Origin: a virus
Strand: one strand, 5' to 3'
IMG/VR virus record: IMGVR_UViG_3300029309_000028
Location: 1-61,398 of that record
DNA: 61,398 bases
Shown one piece after another: positions 52,022-61,398 of the stretch. The notes below the pieces were generated by a model, which was given only the letters and a program-made list of their open reading frames with translations, was not told the origin of the DNA and did not search any database. The position numbers were made by a program, and so were the translations under genes. Numbering within the stretch: the stretch's first letter is position 1; the number at the start of each line of letters is the position of its first letter.

Positions 52022-52217
52022 TATTGGTAAAGATTATAAAAATGATGCTATGCATTATGCTGTTGGTCAAGAAGTTTACGGTGGACATACTATTTGTGAT
52101 ATAATAGAAGAAGAAGATAAGTTTTCAATATATATTAGAAAAAACAAAGATGTGTTGCCATGGAAAGACTTTAACAAAAACATGGCTGTATCTGTAGAAT
52201 ATAATCTAGAATACTAA
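51996..52217 (+). CDS. small hypothetical protein
   Basis: 73 residues from the ATG at 51996 (MARLIRKISIGKDYKNDAMH). Contains VGQEVYGGHTICDIIEEEDK, a small beta-barrel-like pattern. It overlaps the coiled-coil gene by 26 bases and ends at the next start. Not recognised. Confidence 0.5.
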   Translation: MARLIRKISIGKDYKNDAMHYAVGQEVYGGHTICDIIEEEDKFSIYIRKNKDVLPWKDFNKNMAVSVEYNLEY

Positions 52218-52807
52218 TGAAAAGCGTTTACAACTTTGTTGTAAAGCCAATAGGTAAAAGATATAATAACGTAAAGAAGGTTGGAAATAAAGAGTTAATT
52301 ATTAACACTGAGATCTTCAACCATCAATACGTTAATAGACAAGCGACTGTAATATCGAAACCTATTATTGGTGATACAGATATAAATGTAGGTAGTGATA
52401 TTATATTACACCACAACGTGTTTAGACGCTGGTATAATGTGAAAGGTATAGAGAAAAATAGTAAGAACTATTTTAATGAAGATACTTATATTGTTTATCC
52501 AGATCAAATATTTTTGTATAAAAAGTTTTGGCAGTGGCACTCACCAAAAGGTTTTTGCTGGGTTAAACCTATAAAAAACAAAGATAAATACGCTAATAGC
52601 GAAACACAAGAAAATATTGGTATTATAAAATATACTGACGGTAGTTTTAAAGTTAATGATCTTGTAGGTTTTACACCTATATCTAATTACGAGTTTGTTA
52701 TTGATGGTGAGCTACTATATAGAGTATATACTAAATTTATTACAATTAAATATGAATATCAAGGAGACGAAGAAACTTATAATCCAAGCTGGGCACAGAG
52801 CAGTTGA
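52217..52807 (+). CDS. possible tandem GroES-like fold protein
   Basis: 196 residues. The first half has the shape of a Cpn10 barrel: FVVKPIGKRY, NRQATVISKPI, INVGSDIILHHNVF and EDTYIVYPDQIFLYK. The second repeats it: CWVKPIKNKDK, ENIGIIKYTDG, FKVNDLVGFTPIS and DGELLYRVYTKFI. Similarity is by pattern only, so this is a hypothesis. It is encoded beside the small and large terminase candidates. Confidence 0.45.
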   Translation: MKSVYNFVVKPIGKRYNNVKKVGNKELIINTEIFNHQYVNRQATVISKPIIGDTDINVGSDIILHHNVFRRWYNVKGIEKNSKNYFNEDTYIVYPDQIFLYKKFWQWHSPKGFCWVKPIKNKDKYANSETQENIGIIKYTDGSFKVNDLVGFTPISNYEFVIDGELLYRVYTKFITIKYEYQGDEETYNPSWAQSS

Positions 52808-53030
52808 AGAACTGATTAATGTTGCTAAAGAAAAAATAATAACTAACACAGAAGATGATGTTAGTGCTGATAGATTAAAAAACGCTGCGGCTACGAAAAA
52901 GCTTGCTATATTTGATGCGTTTGAAATACTAAACAGAATACAAGAAGAAGAAAATATACTTGATGGTAAGGAACTAGAAGAAAAGAAACAAAGAGTATTT
53001 AGAGGTTTTGCTGAAGGTAGATCAAAATGA
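52752..53030 (+). CDS. candidate small terminase subunit
   Basis: 92 residues from MNIKETKKLIIQAGHRAVEE; it overlaps the upstream gene by 56 bases and the large terminase by 4. Helical (RLKNAAATKKLAIFDAFEIL). Position directly before the large subunit is the main ground for the call. The start is uncertain and another short helical protein is possible. Confidence 0.5.
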   Translation: MNIKETKKLIIQAGHRAVEELINVAKEKIITNTEDDVSADRLKNAAATKKLAIFDAFEILNRIQEEENILDGKELEEKKQRVFRGFAEGRSK

Positions 53031-55237
53031 GTTACGAACAAACATTAGTTAAGATAATTGAACCTGTTAAACGTACGACTATAACTCGTATGAACAGGGG
53101 TAAAAAATGGCAATATGGATATAATAAAGAACACGATATTATCGTTATATCAAAAACTGGTAAAATTGGTGAAATCATTGAGCTGCAAGGTTTGCGCATT
53201 GCTTTGCCAATGGAACCAGTGCGAGTGCACATGCACGATAAAAACAAATGGCAAAAGTTAGAATATCCTAAAGAATTATCTAAACTAAAAAATATATTTG
53301 ACTGGCGTAGTTATCCTGAAGAAGCAAAAGATCAATGGTATGACTATATAGACAAAGAGTTTAAACGAAGAGATGAAGGCTTTTGGTTTAAAAACAATAG
53401 TAAGTCAACGTACATAACCGGTAGTCATTACATGTATTTACAATGGAGTAAAATAGATGTAGGTGCACCTGATTTTAGAGAAGCTAATAGATTATTTTAT
53501 ATATTTTGGGAAGCATGTAAAGCTGATAAAAGGTGTTATGGTATGTGTTACTTGAAAAATAGAAGATCTGGTTTTTCTTTTATGTCATCAGCCGAAACAG
53601 TTAACTTAGCTACAATATCAAGTGATAGTAGATATGGTATATTATCAAAAAGTGGAAGTGATGCAAAGAAAATGTTTACAGACAAAGTTGTACCAATATC
53701 TGTTAACTATCCGTTTTTCTTTAAACCGATACAGGATGGTATGGATAGACCTAAGTCTGAGCTTGCTTACCGTGTACCTGCGAGTAAGTTTACTCGTAGA
53801 AAAATTACTGCAAACGAAAAGCAAGAAGACTTACAAGGATTAGATACAACTATAGACTGGAAAAATACTGGTGATAATAGTTATGATGGTGAAAAACTAA
53901 ACTTATTAGTACACGATGAAAGTGGTAAATGGGAAAAGCCTGATAACATATTAAATAACTGGAGAGTTACAAAAACTTGTTTAAGATTAGGTAGTAGAAT
54001 AATTGGTAAGTGTATGATGGGTAGTACTAGCAATGCTCTTGATAAAGGTGGTGGTAACTTTAAAAAATTATACAATGATTCAGATGTTAATAGACGAAAC
54101 CGTAATGGACAAACAAAGTCTGGCCTTTATTCTCTCTTTATCCCTATGGAGTGGAACTACGAAGGATTTATTGATGAATACGGACGTCCAGTCTTTAATA
54201 GTTCAAGTCATGATGTATACGGACCAGACGGTGAACTAATAGATTACGGTATTATAGATCATTGGCAAAACGAAGCTGATGGTTTAAAAAACGATCAAGA
54301 CGCGTTAAACGAGTTTTATAGACAGTTTCCAAGAACTGAAGAACACGCGTTTAGAGATGAAGCAAAAAACAGTATATTTAATTTAGTTAGAATATACGAG
54401 CAAATAGATTATAATGATGGTGTGAAACCACCAGTTAACACAGGTAATTTTCAATGGGTTAACGGTATAAAAGATAGTCAAGTTATATTTTATCCAGATC
54501 CAAAAGGTAGATTTAATGTTAGTTGGGTACCACCATCACAATTACAAAATAAAATTAAATTAAAAAATGGAAGCAAACACCCTGGCAACGATCATCTGGG
54601 CGCTTTTGGCTGTGATAGCTACGACATTAGCGGTACTGTAGATGGTAAAGGTTCAAAAGGCTCGTTACACGGTCTTACAAAGTTTAGCATGGAAGAAGCT
54701 CCTGTTAATCAATTTTTTTTAGAATATATAGCTAGACCACAAACCGCAGATATATTCTTTGAAGATGTACTAATGGCATTAGTGTTTTATGGTATGCCAT
54801 TACTTGCTGAAAACAACAAACCTAGATTATTATACTATTTACGAAGACGTGGTTATAGAGGTTATAGTATGAATCGTCCTGATAAATCTTGGAATAAGTT
54901 GTCAACAGCTGAAAAAGAAATAGGTGGTATACCTAATTCAAGTGAAGATATAAAGCAAGCTCATGCAGCAGCTATAGAAATGTATATACAAGGCCATGTT
55001 GGTCAAATGCAAACAGGTGGTTATGGAAGCATGTACTTTAATAGAACTTTAAACGATTGGGGTAAATTTGATATAAATAAACGTACAAAGTTTGACGCAA
55101 CAATTAGTAGCGGTTTAGCTATTATGGCTTGTAATAGACATTTATACGCACCAAACCCAAACGTTGAAAAACAAAAACTAAATATAAACATATCCAGATA
55201 TAGTAATGCTGGTTATAATTCTAAAATAATAAAATAA
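53027..55237 (+). CDS. terL: terminase large subunit
   Basis: 736 residues. ATPase parts: the deviant Walker A-like LKNRRSGFSF near 170, and Walker B LNLLVHDESGKWE near 295. The nuclease domain begins near 525 with GAFGCDSYDISGT, where an Asp starts the RNaseH-like fold. It packages DNA through the portal encoded next. Divergent Walker A is typical of crAss-like and marine TerL. Confidence 0.85.
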   Translation: MSYEQTLVKIIEPVKRTTITRMNRGKKWQYGYNKEHDIIVISKTGKIGEIIELQGLRIALPMEPVRVHMHDKNKWQKLEYPKELSKLKNIFDWRSYPEEAKDQWYDYIDKEFKRRDEGFWFKNNSKSTYITGSHYMYLQWSKIDVGAPDFREANRLFYIFWEACKADKRCYGMCYLKNRRSGFSFMSSAETVNLATISSDSRYGILSKSGSDAKKMFTDKVVPISVNYPFFFKPIQDGMDRPKSELAYRVPASKFTRRKITANEKQEDLQGLDTTIDWKNTGDNSYDGEKLNLLVHDESGKWEKPDNILNNWRVTKTCLRLGSRIIGKCMMGSTSNALDKGGGNFKKLYNDSDVNRRNRNGQTKSGLYSLFIPMEWNYEGFIDEYGRPVFNSSSHDVYGPDGELIDYGIIDHWQNEADGLKNDQDALNEFYRQFPRTEEHAFRDEAKNSIFNLVRIYEQIDYNDGVKPPVNTGNFQWVNGIKDSQVIFYPDPKGRFNVSWVPPSQLQNKIKLKNGSKHPGNDHLGAFGCDSYDISGTVDGKGSKGSLHGLTKFSMEEAPVNQFFLEYIARPQTADIFFEDVLMALVFYGMPLLAENNKPRLLYYLRRRGYRGYSMNRPDKSWNKLSTAEKEIGGIPNSSEDIKQAHAAAIEMYIQGHVGQMQTGGYGSMYFNRTLNDWGKFDINKRTKFDATISSGLAIMACNRHLYAPNPNVEKQKLNINISRYSNAGYNSKIIK

Positions 55238-55241
55238 ATAT

Positions 55242-57665
55242 ATGGCAGAGTCTGTTATAAAAAGTTATTTTCCAAGTCAAGTTGTAAGTGATGCTGAAAA
55301 GCTAAGCTATGATTATGGTTTAAAAGTTGCTAAAGCTATTGAAACAGAGTGGTTTTACAATGACTATAATCAAACTAGATATACAACTAATAAAAACAAT
55401 TATCATAATTTAAGATTATACGCTAGAGGTGAACAGTCAATACAAAAGTATAAAGACGAATTATCTATAAACGGTGATTTAAGCTACTTAAATCTTGATT
55501 GGAAACCTGTACCTATAATACCTAAGTTTGTTGATATAGTAGTTAACGGTATAGCTGAGCGTACTTATGATATAAAAGCTTACTCGCAAGATCCTTATGG
55601 TATAGAAAAAAGAACTCAATACATGGAGTCTATATTAGGTGATATGAGAAGTGTTGATTTAAACGAGTTTACTGAACAAGCTTTTGGTATACAAATATCT
55701 GAAAACGATCCTGAAACTTTACCTGAATCTGAAGAAGAGTTAGCGTTACACATGCAGCTTACTTATAAACAAGCTGTAGAGCTAGCAGAAGAACAAGCTT
55801 TAAACGTTTTAATGGAAGGTAGTAAGTACGAGTTAATTAAAAAACGTTTTTATTACGACTTAACAGTACTTGGTATTGGTGCTGTTAAAACAGATTTTAA
55901 TACTTCTGAAGGTGCAACTATTAAGTACGTTGACCCAGCAGACTTAATTTATTCGTATACAGAATCACCTTATTTTGAAGACTTGTATTACGTTGGTGAA
56001 GTTAAATCTATACCTGTAAATGAACTTGCTAAAGAGTTTCCTTTTTTAGAGCAAGAAGATTTAGAAGATATAGTAAAAAATAAAAGTTATAGTCAATCAA
56101 ATTACAACGAAGGCTCTTTTAATCGTAGAGAAATAGATAATAATAAAGTTCAAGTTTTATATTTTAACTATAAAACTTATATGAACGAAGTTTATAAAGT
56201 AAAAGAAACTGGTAGTGGCGCTGAAAAAGCTATAGAAAAAGATGACACGTTTAATCCGCCAGAAGATAAAGAAGGTAATTTTACAAGATTACAAAGAGCT
56301 ATAGAAGTTTTATATGAAGGCGCTTTAATATTAGGTACTAATAAACTTTTAAAATGGCAATTGTCTAAAAACATGATGCGTCCTAAAAGTGATTACAACA
56401 AAGTAAAAATGAACTATGCTATTGTAGCGCCTCGTATGTATAAAGGTAAAATAGAAAGTTTAGTAAGACGTATTACTGGTTTTGCTGATATGATACAGCT
56501 TACTCATTTAAAATTACAGCAAGTTATGCAACGTATGATACCAGATGGTATTTATTTAGACGCCGATGGTCTTGCTGAAATAGATTTAGGTAATGGTACT
56601 AACTACAACCCACAAGAAGCTTTGAATATGTTTTTTCAAACTGGTTCTGTAATTGGTAGATCATTAACTTCTGAAGGTGATATGAATCCTGGTAAAGTGC
56701 CAATACAAGAAATAACAAGTGGTAGTGGTGGTAATAAAATACAAGCTTTAATAGCAAATTACAATTACTATTTACAAATGATTAGAGATACAACTGGTCT
56801 TAACGAAGCAAGAGATGGTAGTTTACCTGACAAAAACGCTTTAGTAGGTGTTCAAAAATTAGCTGCAGCCAATAGTAACACGGCTACAAGACATATACTA
56901 CAGTCTGGTTTATTTTTAACTTCTGAAGTAGCTGAGCAATTATCACTTAGAATATCTGATATAATAGAATACTCACCAACAAAAGATGCTTTTATACAAG
57001 CTATAGGCGCTCATAATGTAGCTACGTTAGATGAAATGTCTAACTTACACTTGTATGATTTTGGTATATTTATAGAATTATCACCAGATGAAGAAGAAAA
57101 AGCTTTATTAGAAAACAATATACAACAAGCTTTAGCTCAGCAAAGCATAGAGCTTGAAGACGCTATTGATTTAAGAGATATTAAAAATGTAAAGCTAGCT
57201 AATCAACTTTTAAAAATTAGAAGAAAAAAGAAACAAGAAAGAGATCAAATAGCTCAACGTATGAATATACAAGCTCAAGCTCAAGCTAATGCTCAAGCGC
57301 AGCAGGTTGCAGCTCAAGCTGAAGTTCAAAAAAACCAAGCTAACGCTCAAGTTCAAGCTCAGCTAGAACAAATTAAAGCTCAGCTTGAAGCTCAAAAACA
57401 AGCACAAGAAGTTGAGTATAAAAAAGAGTTGATGCAACTAGAGTTTCAAATGAACATGCAGTTAAGAAGTATAGAGGTTGATGCTCAAAAACAAAAAGAA
57501 ACTGAAAAAGAAAATCGTAAAGATGAAAGAACAAGAATACAAGCAACTCAACAAAGTGAGTTAATTGATCAAAGAAAAGGTGATAAACCACCTAAAAACT
57601 TTGAGTCTGCAGGTAATGATATACTTAGTGGAGACTTTGATTTAGGTACGTTTGATCCTAGATAA
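55242..57665 (+). CDS. portal protein
   Basis: 807 residues. The gene directly after the terminase, with the portal-type core (residues about 60-560: RRITGFADMIQLTHLKLQQV, DTTGLNEARDGSLPDKNALV). From about 650 a long Gln/Ala-rich coiled coil (QAQAQANAQAQQVAAQAEVQ) forms the extended barrel or wing. It is longer than T7 gp8 and matches podovirus and crAss-like portals. Confidence 0.85.
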   Translation: MAESVIKSYFPSQVVSDAEKLSYDYGLKVAKAIETEWFYNDYNQTRYTTNKNNYHNLRLYARGEQSIQKYKDELSINGDLSYLNLDWKPVPIIPKFVDIVVNGIAERTYDIKAYSQDPYGIEKRTQYMESILGDMRSVDLNEFTEQAFGIQISENDPETLPESEEELALHMQLTYKQAVELAEEQALNVLMEGSKYELIKKRFYYDLTVLGIGAVKTDFNTSEGATIKYVDPADLIYSYTESPYFEDLYYVGEVKSIPVNELAKEFPFLEQEDLEDIVKNKSYSQSNYNEGSFNRREIDNNKVQVLYFNYKTYMNEVYKVKETGSGAEKAIEKDDTFNPPEDKEGNFTRLQRAIEVLYEGALILGTNKLLKWQLSKNMMRPKSDYNKVKMNYAIVAPRMYKGKIESLVRRITGFADMIQLTHLKLQQVMQRMIPDGIYLDADGLAEIDLGNGTNYNPQEALNMFFQTGSVIGRSLTSEGDMNPGKVPIQEITSGSGGNKIQALIANYNYYLQMIRDTTGLNEARDGSLPDKNALVGVQKLAAANSNTATRHILQSGLFLTSEVAEQLSLRISDIIEYSPTKDAFIQAIGAHNVATLDEMSNLHLYDFGIFIELSPDEEEKALLENNIQQALAQQSIELEDAIDLRDIKNVKLANQLLKIRRKKKQERDQIAQRMNIQAQAQANAQAQQVAAQAEVQKNQANAQVQAQLEQIKAQLEAQKQAQEVEYKKELMQLEFQMNMQLRSIEVDAQKQKETEKENRKDERTRIQATQQSELIDQRKGDKPPKNFESAGNDILSGDFDLGTFDPR

Positions 57666-57693
57666 AATTTATTAATTATTATTATATTATATT

Positions 57694-58905
57694 ATGGCAA
57701 AAAAACAAAAAGAAAAAGTAGCTGAAAAAGCTACTGATAATATTACTAAGGTAGATCTTAGTACAAAAAAAGAAACAAAAGATGATAATATCATCAAAGT
57801 AGATTTAAATAACCCACCAAAAAAAGAAGAAAATGCCGTTTCAGAGCAAAGCACAGATGAGGTTCCTGTACGCGACAAACCCGAGACTAGCGGAGAAGTT
57901 CAGGAAGAAAACGAAAAAGTCGTTGAAGAAGTTACCGGAGAAAGTGAAAAATCCGATACCGTTCAAGATGAACAACCCGTTATTGAAGAAGTAACAGATG
58001 AACAGGTTGAAGAACAAACAGAAGATCTAGTTGAAGAAACTAAAGAAGCTATAGCTGAAGCTGAAGAAACAGGTAAAGAACTTCCAGAAAATATACAAAA
58101 GCTCATGGATTTTATGAATGAGACTGGTGGTGATGTTGAAGATTATGTTAGGTTAAATCAAGATTATAGTAAATACGATGACAATAGCGTGTTAAGAGAA
58201 TACTATAGACAAACTAAAAAACATCTTACAGACGAAGAAATTAATTTTTTAATGGAAGACTCTTTTTCATACGATGAAGAAGAAAATACTGAAAGAGAAA
58301 TAAAAAGAAAAAAACTAGCGTTTAAAGAGCAAGTTGCCAGCGCTAGAAGCCACTTAGACGGGCAAAAGTCTAAATACTATGAAGAAATTAAAGCTGGGTC
58401 AAGGTTGACCTCTGAACAACAGAAGGCTGTTAACTTCTTTAATAGATACAACAAAGAATCAGAAGAGAATAAAAAAGTTGTAGAACGTCAAACAAATGCT
58501 TTTAAATTAAAAACTGACAGTTTATTTAATAAAAACTTTAAAGGTTTTAGTTATAATGTTGGTGATAAAAAGTATAGGTTTAATGTTAAAAATACAAACG
58601 AGGTAAAAGAAACTCAAAGCGACATTAATAATTTTGTAAAGAAGTTCTTGAACAAAAATAATGAAATGGAAGATGCTGCGGGTTATCACAAGTCTTTGTT
58701 TACGGCAATGAACTCTGATGCTATTGCTAAACACTTTTATGAACAAGGTAAAGCTGATGCTTTAAAAGAAAGTATAGCTAAATCTAAAAACGTTGATATG
58801 GCACCAAGACAAGCTTTTGGTAAAATTGAAGCCGGAGGTGTAAAAGTAAAAGTATTAGGTGATAACTCTAATGATTTTAAGTTTAGAATTAAAAACAATA
58901 AATAA
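57694..58905 (+). CDS. capsid scaffold-like acidic protein
   Basis: 403 residues, very acidic in the first third (VEEVTGESEKSDTVQDEQPV), then helical and charged to the end. It lies between portal and major capsid, the usual position of a scaffold. No protease motif is visible. Confidence 0.7.
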   Translation: MAKKQKEKVAEKATDNITKVDLSTKKETKDDNIIKVDLNNPPKKEENAVSEQSTDEVPVRDKPETSGEVQEENEKVVEEVTGESEKSDTVQDEQPVIEEVTDEQVEEQTEDLVEETKEAIAEAEETGKELPENIQKLMDFMNETGGDVEDYVRLNQDYSKYDDNSVLREYYRQTKKHLTDEEINFLMEDSFSYDEEENTEREIKRKKLAFKEQVASARSHLDGQKSKYYEEIKAGSRLTSEQQKAVNFFNRYNKESEENKKVVERQTNAFKLKTDSLFNKNFKGFSYNVGDKKYRFNVKNTNEVKETQSDINNFVKKFLNKNNEMEDAAGYHKSLFTAMNSDAIAKHFYEQGKADALKESIAKSKNVDMAPRQAFGKIEAGGVKVKVLGDNSNDFKFRIKNNK

Positions 58906-58925
58906 CAATTTAAAATTACAAAATT

Positions 58926-60416
58926 ATGGCAATTACTGCAGGAAGTTTGTTGAATAGCGTTGCTGCACCAGTGCAACAAGCGTTAGCATCAAACTATTTA
59001 GATTTAGCGTCAACAGCAAACCAAGGCTGGGCGCAACAATACGTGCCAGATCTTATGGAGAAAGAAGCTGAAGTTTTCGGTAAAAGAACAATTTCAGGTT
59101 TTCTTTCACAAGTAGGAGCTGAAGAGGCTATGACAGCTGATCAAGTTGTCTGGTCTGAACAATCAAGATTACATTTATCATATATCGGTACTTTAGACGT
59201 AGACGGTGATACTAATGGTACATTTGAGGTTGTTTCTGATATTGACGGAAACACAACTGTAGCAGATAACAATCACGGTATTAGAGTTAACGACATGGTG
59301 TTAATAGCGCAGGCTGGTACTGTTGTTAAAGCACTAGTTGTTGAAACTCCAGCTTCAGATACAGTTACAGTTGAGCCTTATGCTACAGCTGCTTTAAGTA
59401 CTTTAGCTGATGGAACTGCTACTTTATTAGTTGTAGGTTCTGAGTTTGGTAAAGGTCAGTCTTACTCTGATATTACTGGAACTGCTGCTGCTGAAAAAAG
59501 AACAGCTTTAGAGCCTCAGTTTAAATCTTTCAACAATAAACCAATTATCATTAAAGATAACTACACAGTGTCAGGATCTGACGCGTCTAGAATTGGTTGG
59601 GTTGAAATTTCTGGAGAAGAAGGACAAAGCGGTTACTTATGGTACTTAAAAGCTGAAGGTGACACAAGAGCTAGGTTTACTGATTACTTAGAAATGACTA
59701 TGCTAGAAGCTGAGAAAACAGCTGCTGCATCTGTCATTGGTTTTGCTGATGGTCAAATTAGAGGATCTGCTGATTCTGGTGCTGGTGGTTCTGGTACTGA
59801 AGGTTTATTCGCTGCTATTGAGTCTAGAGGTAACGTTACTTCAGGTATAACTGGTGTTAACGCTGCTACTGATTTAGCTGAGTTCGATGCAATATTAGCT
59901 GAGTTTGATAAGCAAGGCGCTATTGAAGAAAACATGATGTTCGTAAACAGAGCTACTAGTTTAGCTATTGACGATATGTTAGCTTCAATGAACTCTTATG
60001 GAGCTGGTGGTACATCTTACGGTGTATTCGACAACTCTGAAGACATGGCGTTAAACTTAGGTTTCTCTGGTTTCAGAAGAGGTTCTTATGACTTCTACAA
60101 ATCTGACTTCAGATACTTAAACGACAAAGCTACAAGAGGTGGTATTAATGACAGAGCAGGTAGCGCAGCTATCAGAGGTGTTATTATACCAGCTGGTGTA
60201 TCTTCAGTTTACGATGAGCAACTAGGTAAAAACATGAAAAGACCTTTCTTACATGTAAGATTTAGAGCTTCACAAACTGATGACCGAAGAATGAAAACTT
60301 GGGTTACTGGTTCTGTAGGTGCTGCTACATCTGCCTTAGATGCAATGCTAATACACTACTTATCAGAAAGATGTTTAGTTACTCAAGGTGCTAACAACTT
60401 TATGTTAATGAAGTAA
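58926..60416 (+). CDS. major capsid protein
   Basis: 496 residues. An N-terminal helical segment (LLNSVAAPVQQALASNYLDL) and DQVVWSEQSRLHLSY lead into an HK97-like body rich in beta structure, with an inserted acidic beta segment at about 95-170. Strongly conserved in marine Bacteroidota phages in my recollection. Codon use is smooth with frequent preferred third bases, suiting a highly expressed protein. A terminator follows directly. Confidence 0.85.
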   Translation: MAITAGSLLNSVAAPVQQALASNYLDLASTANQGWAQQYVPDLMEKEAEVFGKRTISGFLSQVGAEEAMTADQVVWSEQSRLHLSYIGTLDVDGDTNGTFEVVSDIDGNTTVADNNHGIRVNDMVLIAQAGTVVKALVVETPASDTVTVEPYATAALSTLADGTATLLVVGSEFGKGQSYSDITGTAAAEKRTALEPQFKSFNNKPIIIKDNYTVSGSDASRIGWVEISGEEGQSGYLWYLKAEGDTRARFTDYLEMTMLEAEKTAAASVIGFADGQIRGSADSGAGGSGTEGLFAAIESRGNVTSGITGVNAATDLAEFDAILAEFDKQGAIEENMMFVNRATSLAIDDMLASMNSYGAGGTSYGVFDNSEDMALNLGFSGFRRGSYDFYKSDFRYLNDKATRGGINDRAGSAAIRGVIIPAGVSSVYDEQLGKNMKRPFLHVRFRASQTDDRRMKTWVTGSVGAATSALDAMLIHYLSERCLVTQGANNFMLMK

Positions 60417-60426
60417 ATCATTATTT

Positions 60427-60456
60427 AAAAGTCGGGGCTTCGGCCTCGACTTTATT
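60427..60456 (+). terminator. intrinsic terminator after the major capsid gene
   Basis: GTCGGGGC-TTCG-GCCTCGAC, an 8-bp stem with a UUCG loop, flanked by AAAA and a TTTATTTT tract. It starts about 11 bases after the capsid stop. Confidence 0.9.
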
Positions 60457-60482
60457 TTATTAATTTTATTATATATTATATT

Positions 60483-61337
60483 ATGGCAAAAAAGAAAACA
60501 AAAGTGGAAGTTGAAGAAACTCCACAAGTAGTTGAAACACCGGTTGTTGAAACACCGGTTGTTGAAACACCAAAACAAAAAAGAACTGGACCAACTTATA
60601 AAAAAACAAACGACGGTTGGGAAATAAAAAATAGAATATACAGATTAAAAGGAGGTAAAAAACCTTTATCAAGATCTATTAGATCAGCAAACATATACTG
60701 GTTTGACGAAGAACTAGGTTATGAAAGAGAATTAAAATATTGTGAAAATCAAAAAACACAGTTTGTTGATGAGATGAAAGGTGATCAAAGATTGTCTCAC
60801 ATTATATTTAGAAACGGTATGTTGATTGTTGAAAAAGAAAAAACAGTTTTACAAAAACTACTTTCTTTATATCACCCTGATAATAACGTTTTGTTTTATG
60901 AAGAAAAACCAGAAGTTAACGCTTCTAATGAAATAGATATTTTAGAAATGGAAGCAGATGCAATATTAATGGCTAGAGAGTTAGACATTGATTTAGCTGA
61001 AGCTATAATGAGAGTTGAGATTGGTTCTAAAGTGTCTAAGATGAGTTCTAAAGAGCTTAAAAGAGACTTGTTGTTGTTTGCTAGAAACAACCCTGCTTTG
61101 TTCTTAGAATTAGCTTCTGATGACAACGTTCAACTTAGAAACTTTGGTATAAAAGCTGTTGAGCTTAAAATTATTAAATTAACTACAGATCAAAGAAAGT
61201 TTTTATGGGCTTCTAATGATAGAGTTATTATGACAGTTCCTTTTGATGAGCATCCATACACTGCTTTAGCGCATTGGTTTAAAACTGATGAAGGTATGGA
61301 AATATATGCAAATATAGAAAAACGATTAAATAATTAA
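60483..61337 (+). CDS. head-associated protein (conserved next to capsid)
   Basis: 284 residues. A Pro/Val/Glu-rich N-terminus with three VVETP units is followed by a mixed alpha-beta domain (about 30-130) and a helical C-terminal part (about 150-284). Not recognised by name, but it follows the capsid gene in marine phages of this type. Its last 31 codons are duplicated at the start of the window. Confidence 0.6.
   Translation: MAKKKTKVEVEETPQVVETPVVETPVVETPKQKRTGPTYKKTNDGWEIKNRIYRLKGGKKPLSRSIRSANIYWFDEELGYERELKYCENQKTQFVDEMKGDQRLSHIIFRNGMLIVEKEKTVLQKLLSLYHPDNNVLFYEEKPEVNASNEIDILEMEADAILMARELDIDLAEAIMRVEIGSKVSKMSSKELKRDLLLFARNNPALFLELASDDNVQLRNFGIKAVELKIIKLTTDQRKFLWASNDRVIMTVPFDEHPYTALAHWFKTDEGMEIYANIEKRLNN
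60531..60572 (+). repeat. 15-bp tandem repeat encoding VVETP
   Basis: Three near-identical copies of GTTGAAACACCGGTT encode VETPV units in the flexible N-terminus of the head protein. The repeat may vary in copy number between strains. Confidence 0.7.
61237..61331 (+). repeat. 95-bp direct repeat, right copy
   Basis: Identical to bases 1-95. Beyond it the sequence (TAATTAATCAAACTG) differs from the left copy (TCGTAACAACC). Confidence 0.9.
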
Positions 61338-61350
61338 TCAAACTGTAGAG

Positions 61351-61374
61351 GTGATCGCCCTACGGGGCGATTAC
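61351..61374 (+). terminator. hairpin terminator after the head gene
   Basis: GTGATCGCCC-TACG-GGGCGATTAC, a 10-bp stem with one G-U pair and a UACG loop. Same place relative to the stop as the hairpin at 115-138, but different in sequence. Confidence 0.8.
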
Positions 61375-61391
61375 ACTACAATTAAAAAAAT

Positions 61392-61398
61392 ATGGCAA
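61392..61398 (+). CDS. start of a following gene (truncated)
   Basis: An ATG (ATGGCAA) after an A-rich leader begins at 61392 and leaves the window. It would start M-A, unlike the M-I-K-I gene at 158 that follows the left copy of the repeat. Only two codons are visible, so nothing more can be said. Confidence 0.3.

Noticed and set aside
1-61398. temperate lifestyle
   Set aside because: No integrase, excisionase, partition or lysogeny repressor pair is visible; the HTH protein alone is not enough evidence.

Overview
The window looks like a nearly complete genome of a virulent, podovirus-type tailed phage of a marine Bacteroidota (flavobacterial) host. The sequence is AT-rich and densely coded. 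Many genes overlap by 1-30 bases or sit a few bases apart, and starts are preceded by A/T-rich leaders rather than Shine-Dalgarno sequences. Three things point to the host: a type IX secretion (T9SS)-like C-terminal domain on one phage protein, a Bacteroidota-type histone H1-like protein, and surface modules with GCTDP/NYNP/DGSC repeats. There are no tail sheath, tape-measure or integrase genes. The closest relatives I can suggest from memory are uncultured marine phages and the crAss-like/Cellulophaga podovirus group.

Layout. (1) 1-29573, plus strand: late genes. They start with the 3' end of a head gene and a terminator, then the connector and tail proteins (158-9711), internal virion proteins including a 2211-residue polyvalent protein (9746-18375), two lipoproteins, a membrane/coiled-coil protein and a thioredoxin-fold protein (18375-20677), a run of very basic small proteins with a PAP2-type phosphatase (20679-23296), a large secreted surface protein (23293-25524), tail fibre genes (25527-28788), an M15 endolysin and a last structural gene. 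A bidirectional terminator sits at about 29572-29606. (2) 29607-44352, minus strand: early/middle genes, transcribed right to left. From the promoter end these are many tiny genes, a tRNA-Ala and a tRNA-like element, DNA ligase, an HTH protein, a sigma factor, ERF annealase with an exonuclease, SSB, primase-helicase, a T4 gp42-like dCMP hydroxymethylase, a GIY-YIG/MazG-like fusion, endonuclease I, a class II ribonucleotide reductase, an outer-membrane barrel protein and a histone-like protein. (3) 44353-44829: the divergent control region. (4) 44830-61337, plus strand: GroEL and GroES, head-associated and lysis genes, a LamG-domain protein, large terminase, portal, scaffold, major capsid protein and a further head protein. 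The last 95 bases of homology repeat the first 95 of the window, after which the two copies diverge.

The genes suggest a lytic phage that remakes the host nucleotide pool (RNR, a dCMP hydroxymethylase-like enzyme, MazG-like domain) and probably carries modified cytosine. It recombines through ERF plus exonuclease, but I see no DNA polymerase of its own. Folding seems to depend on its own chaperonin pair, possibly with a third double GroES-like protein. Early genes are marked by a six-copy, strictly spaced 33-base promoter-like motif, TTACAAA-N5-TACGA-N8-GGATAATA. Two related palindromes, one over the start of the HTH gene and one in the divergent control region, look like a self-regulatory circuit.
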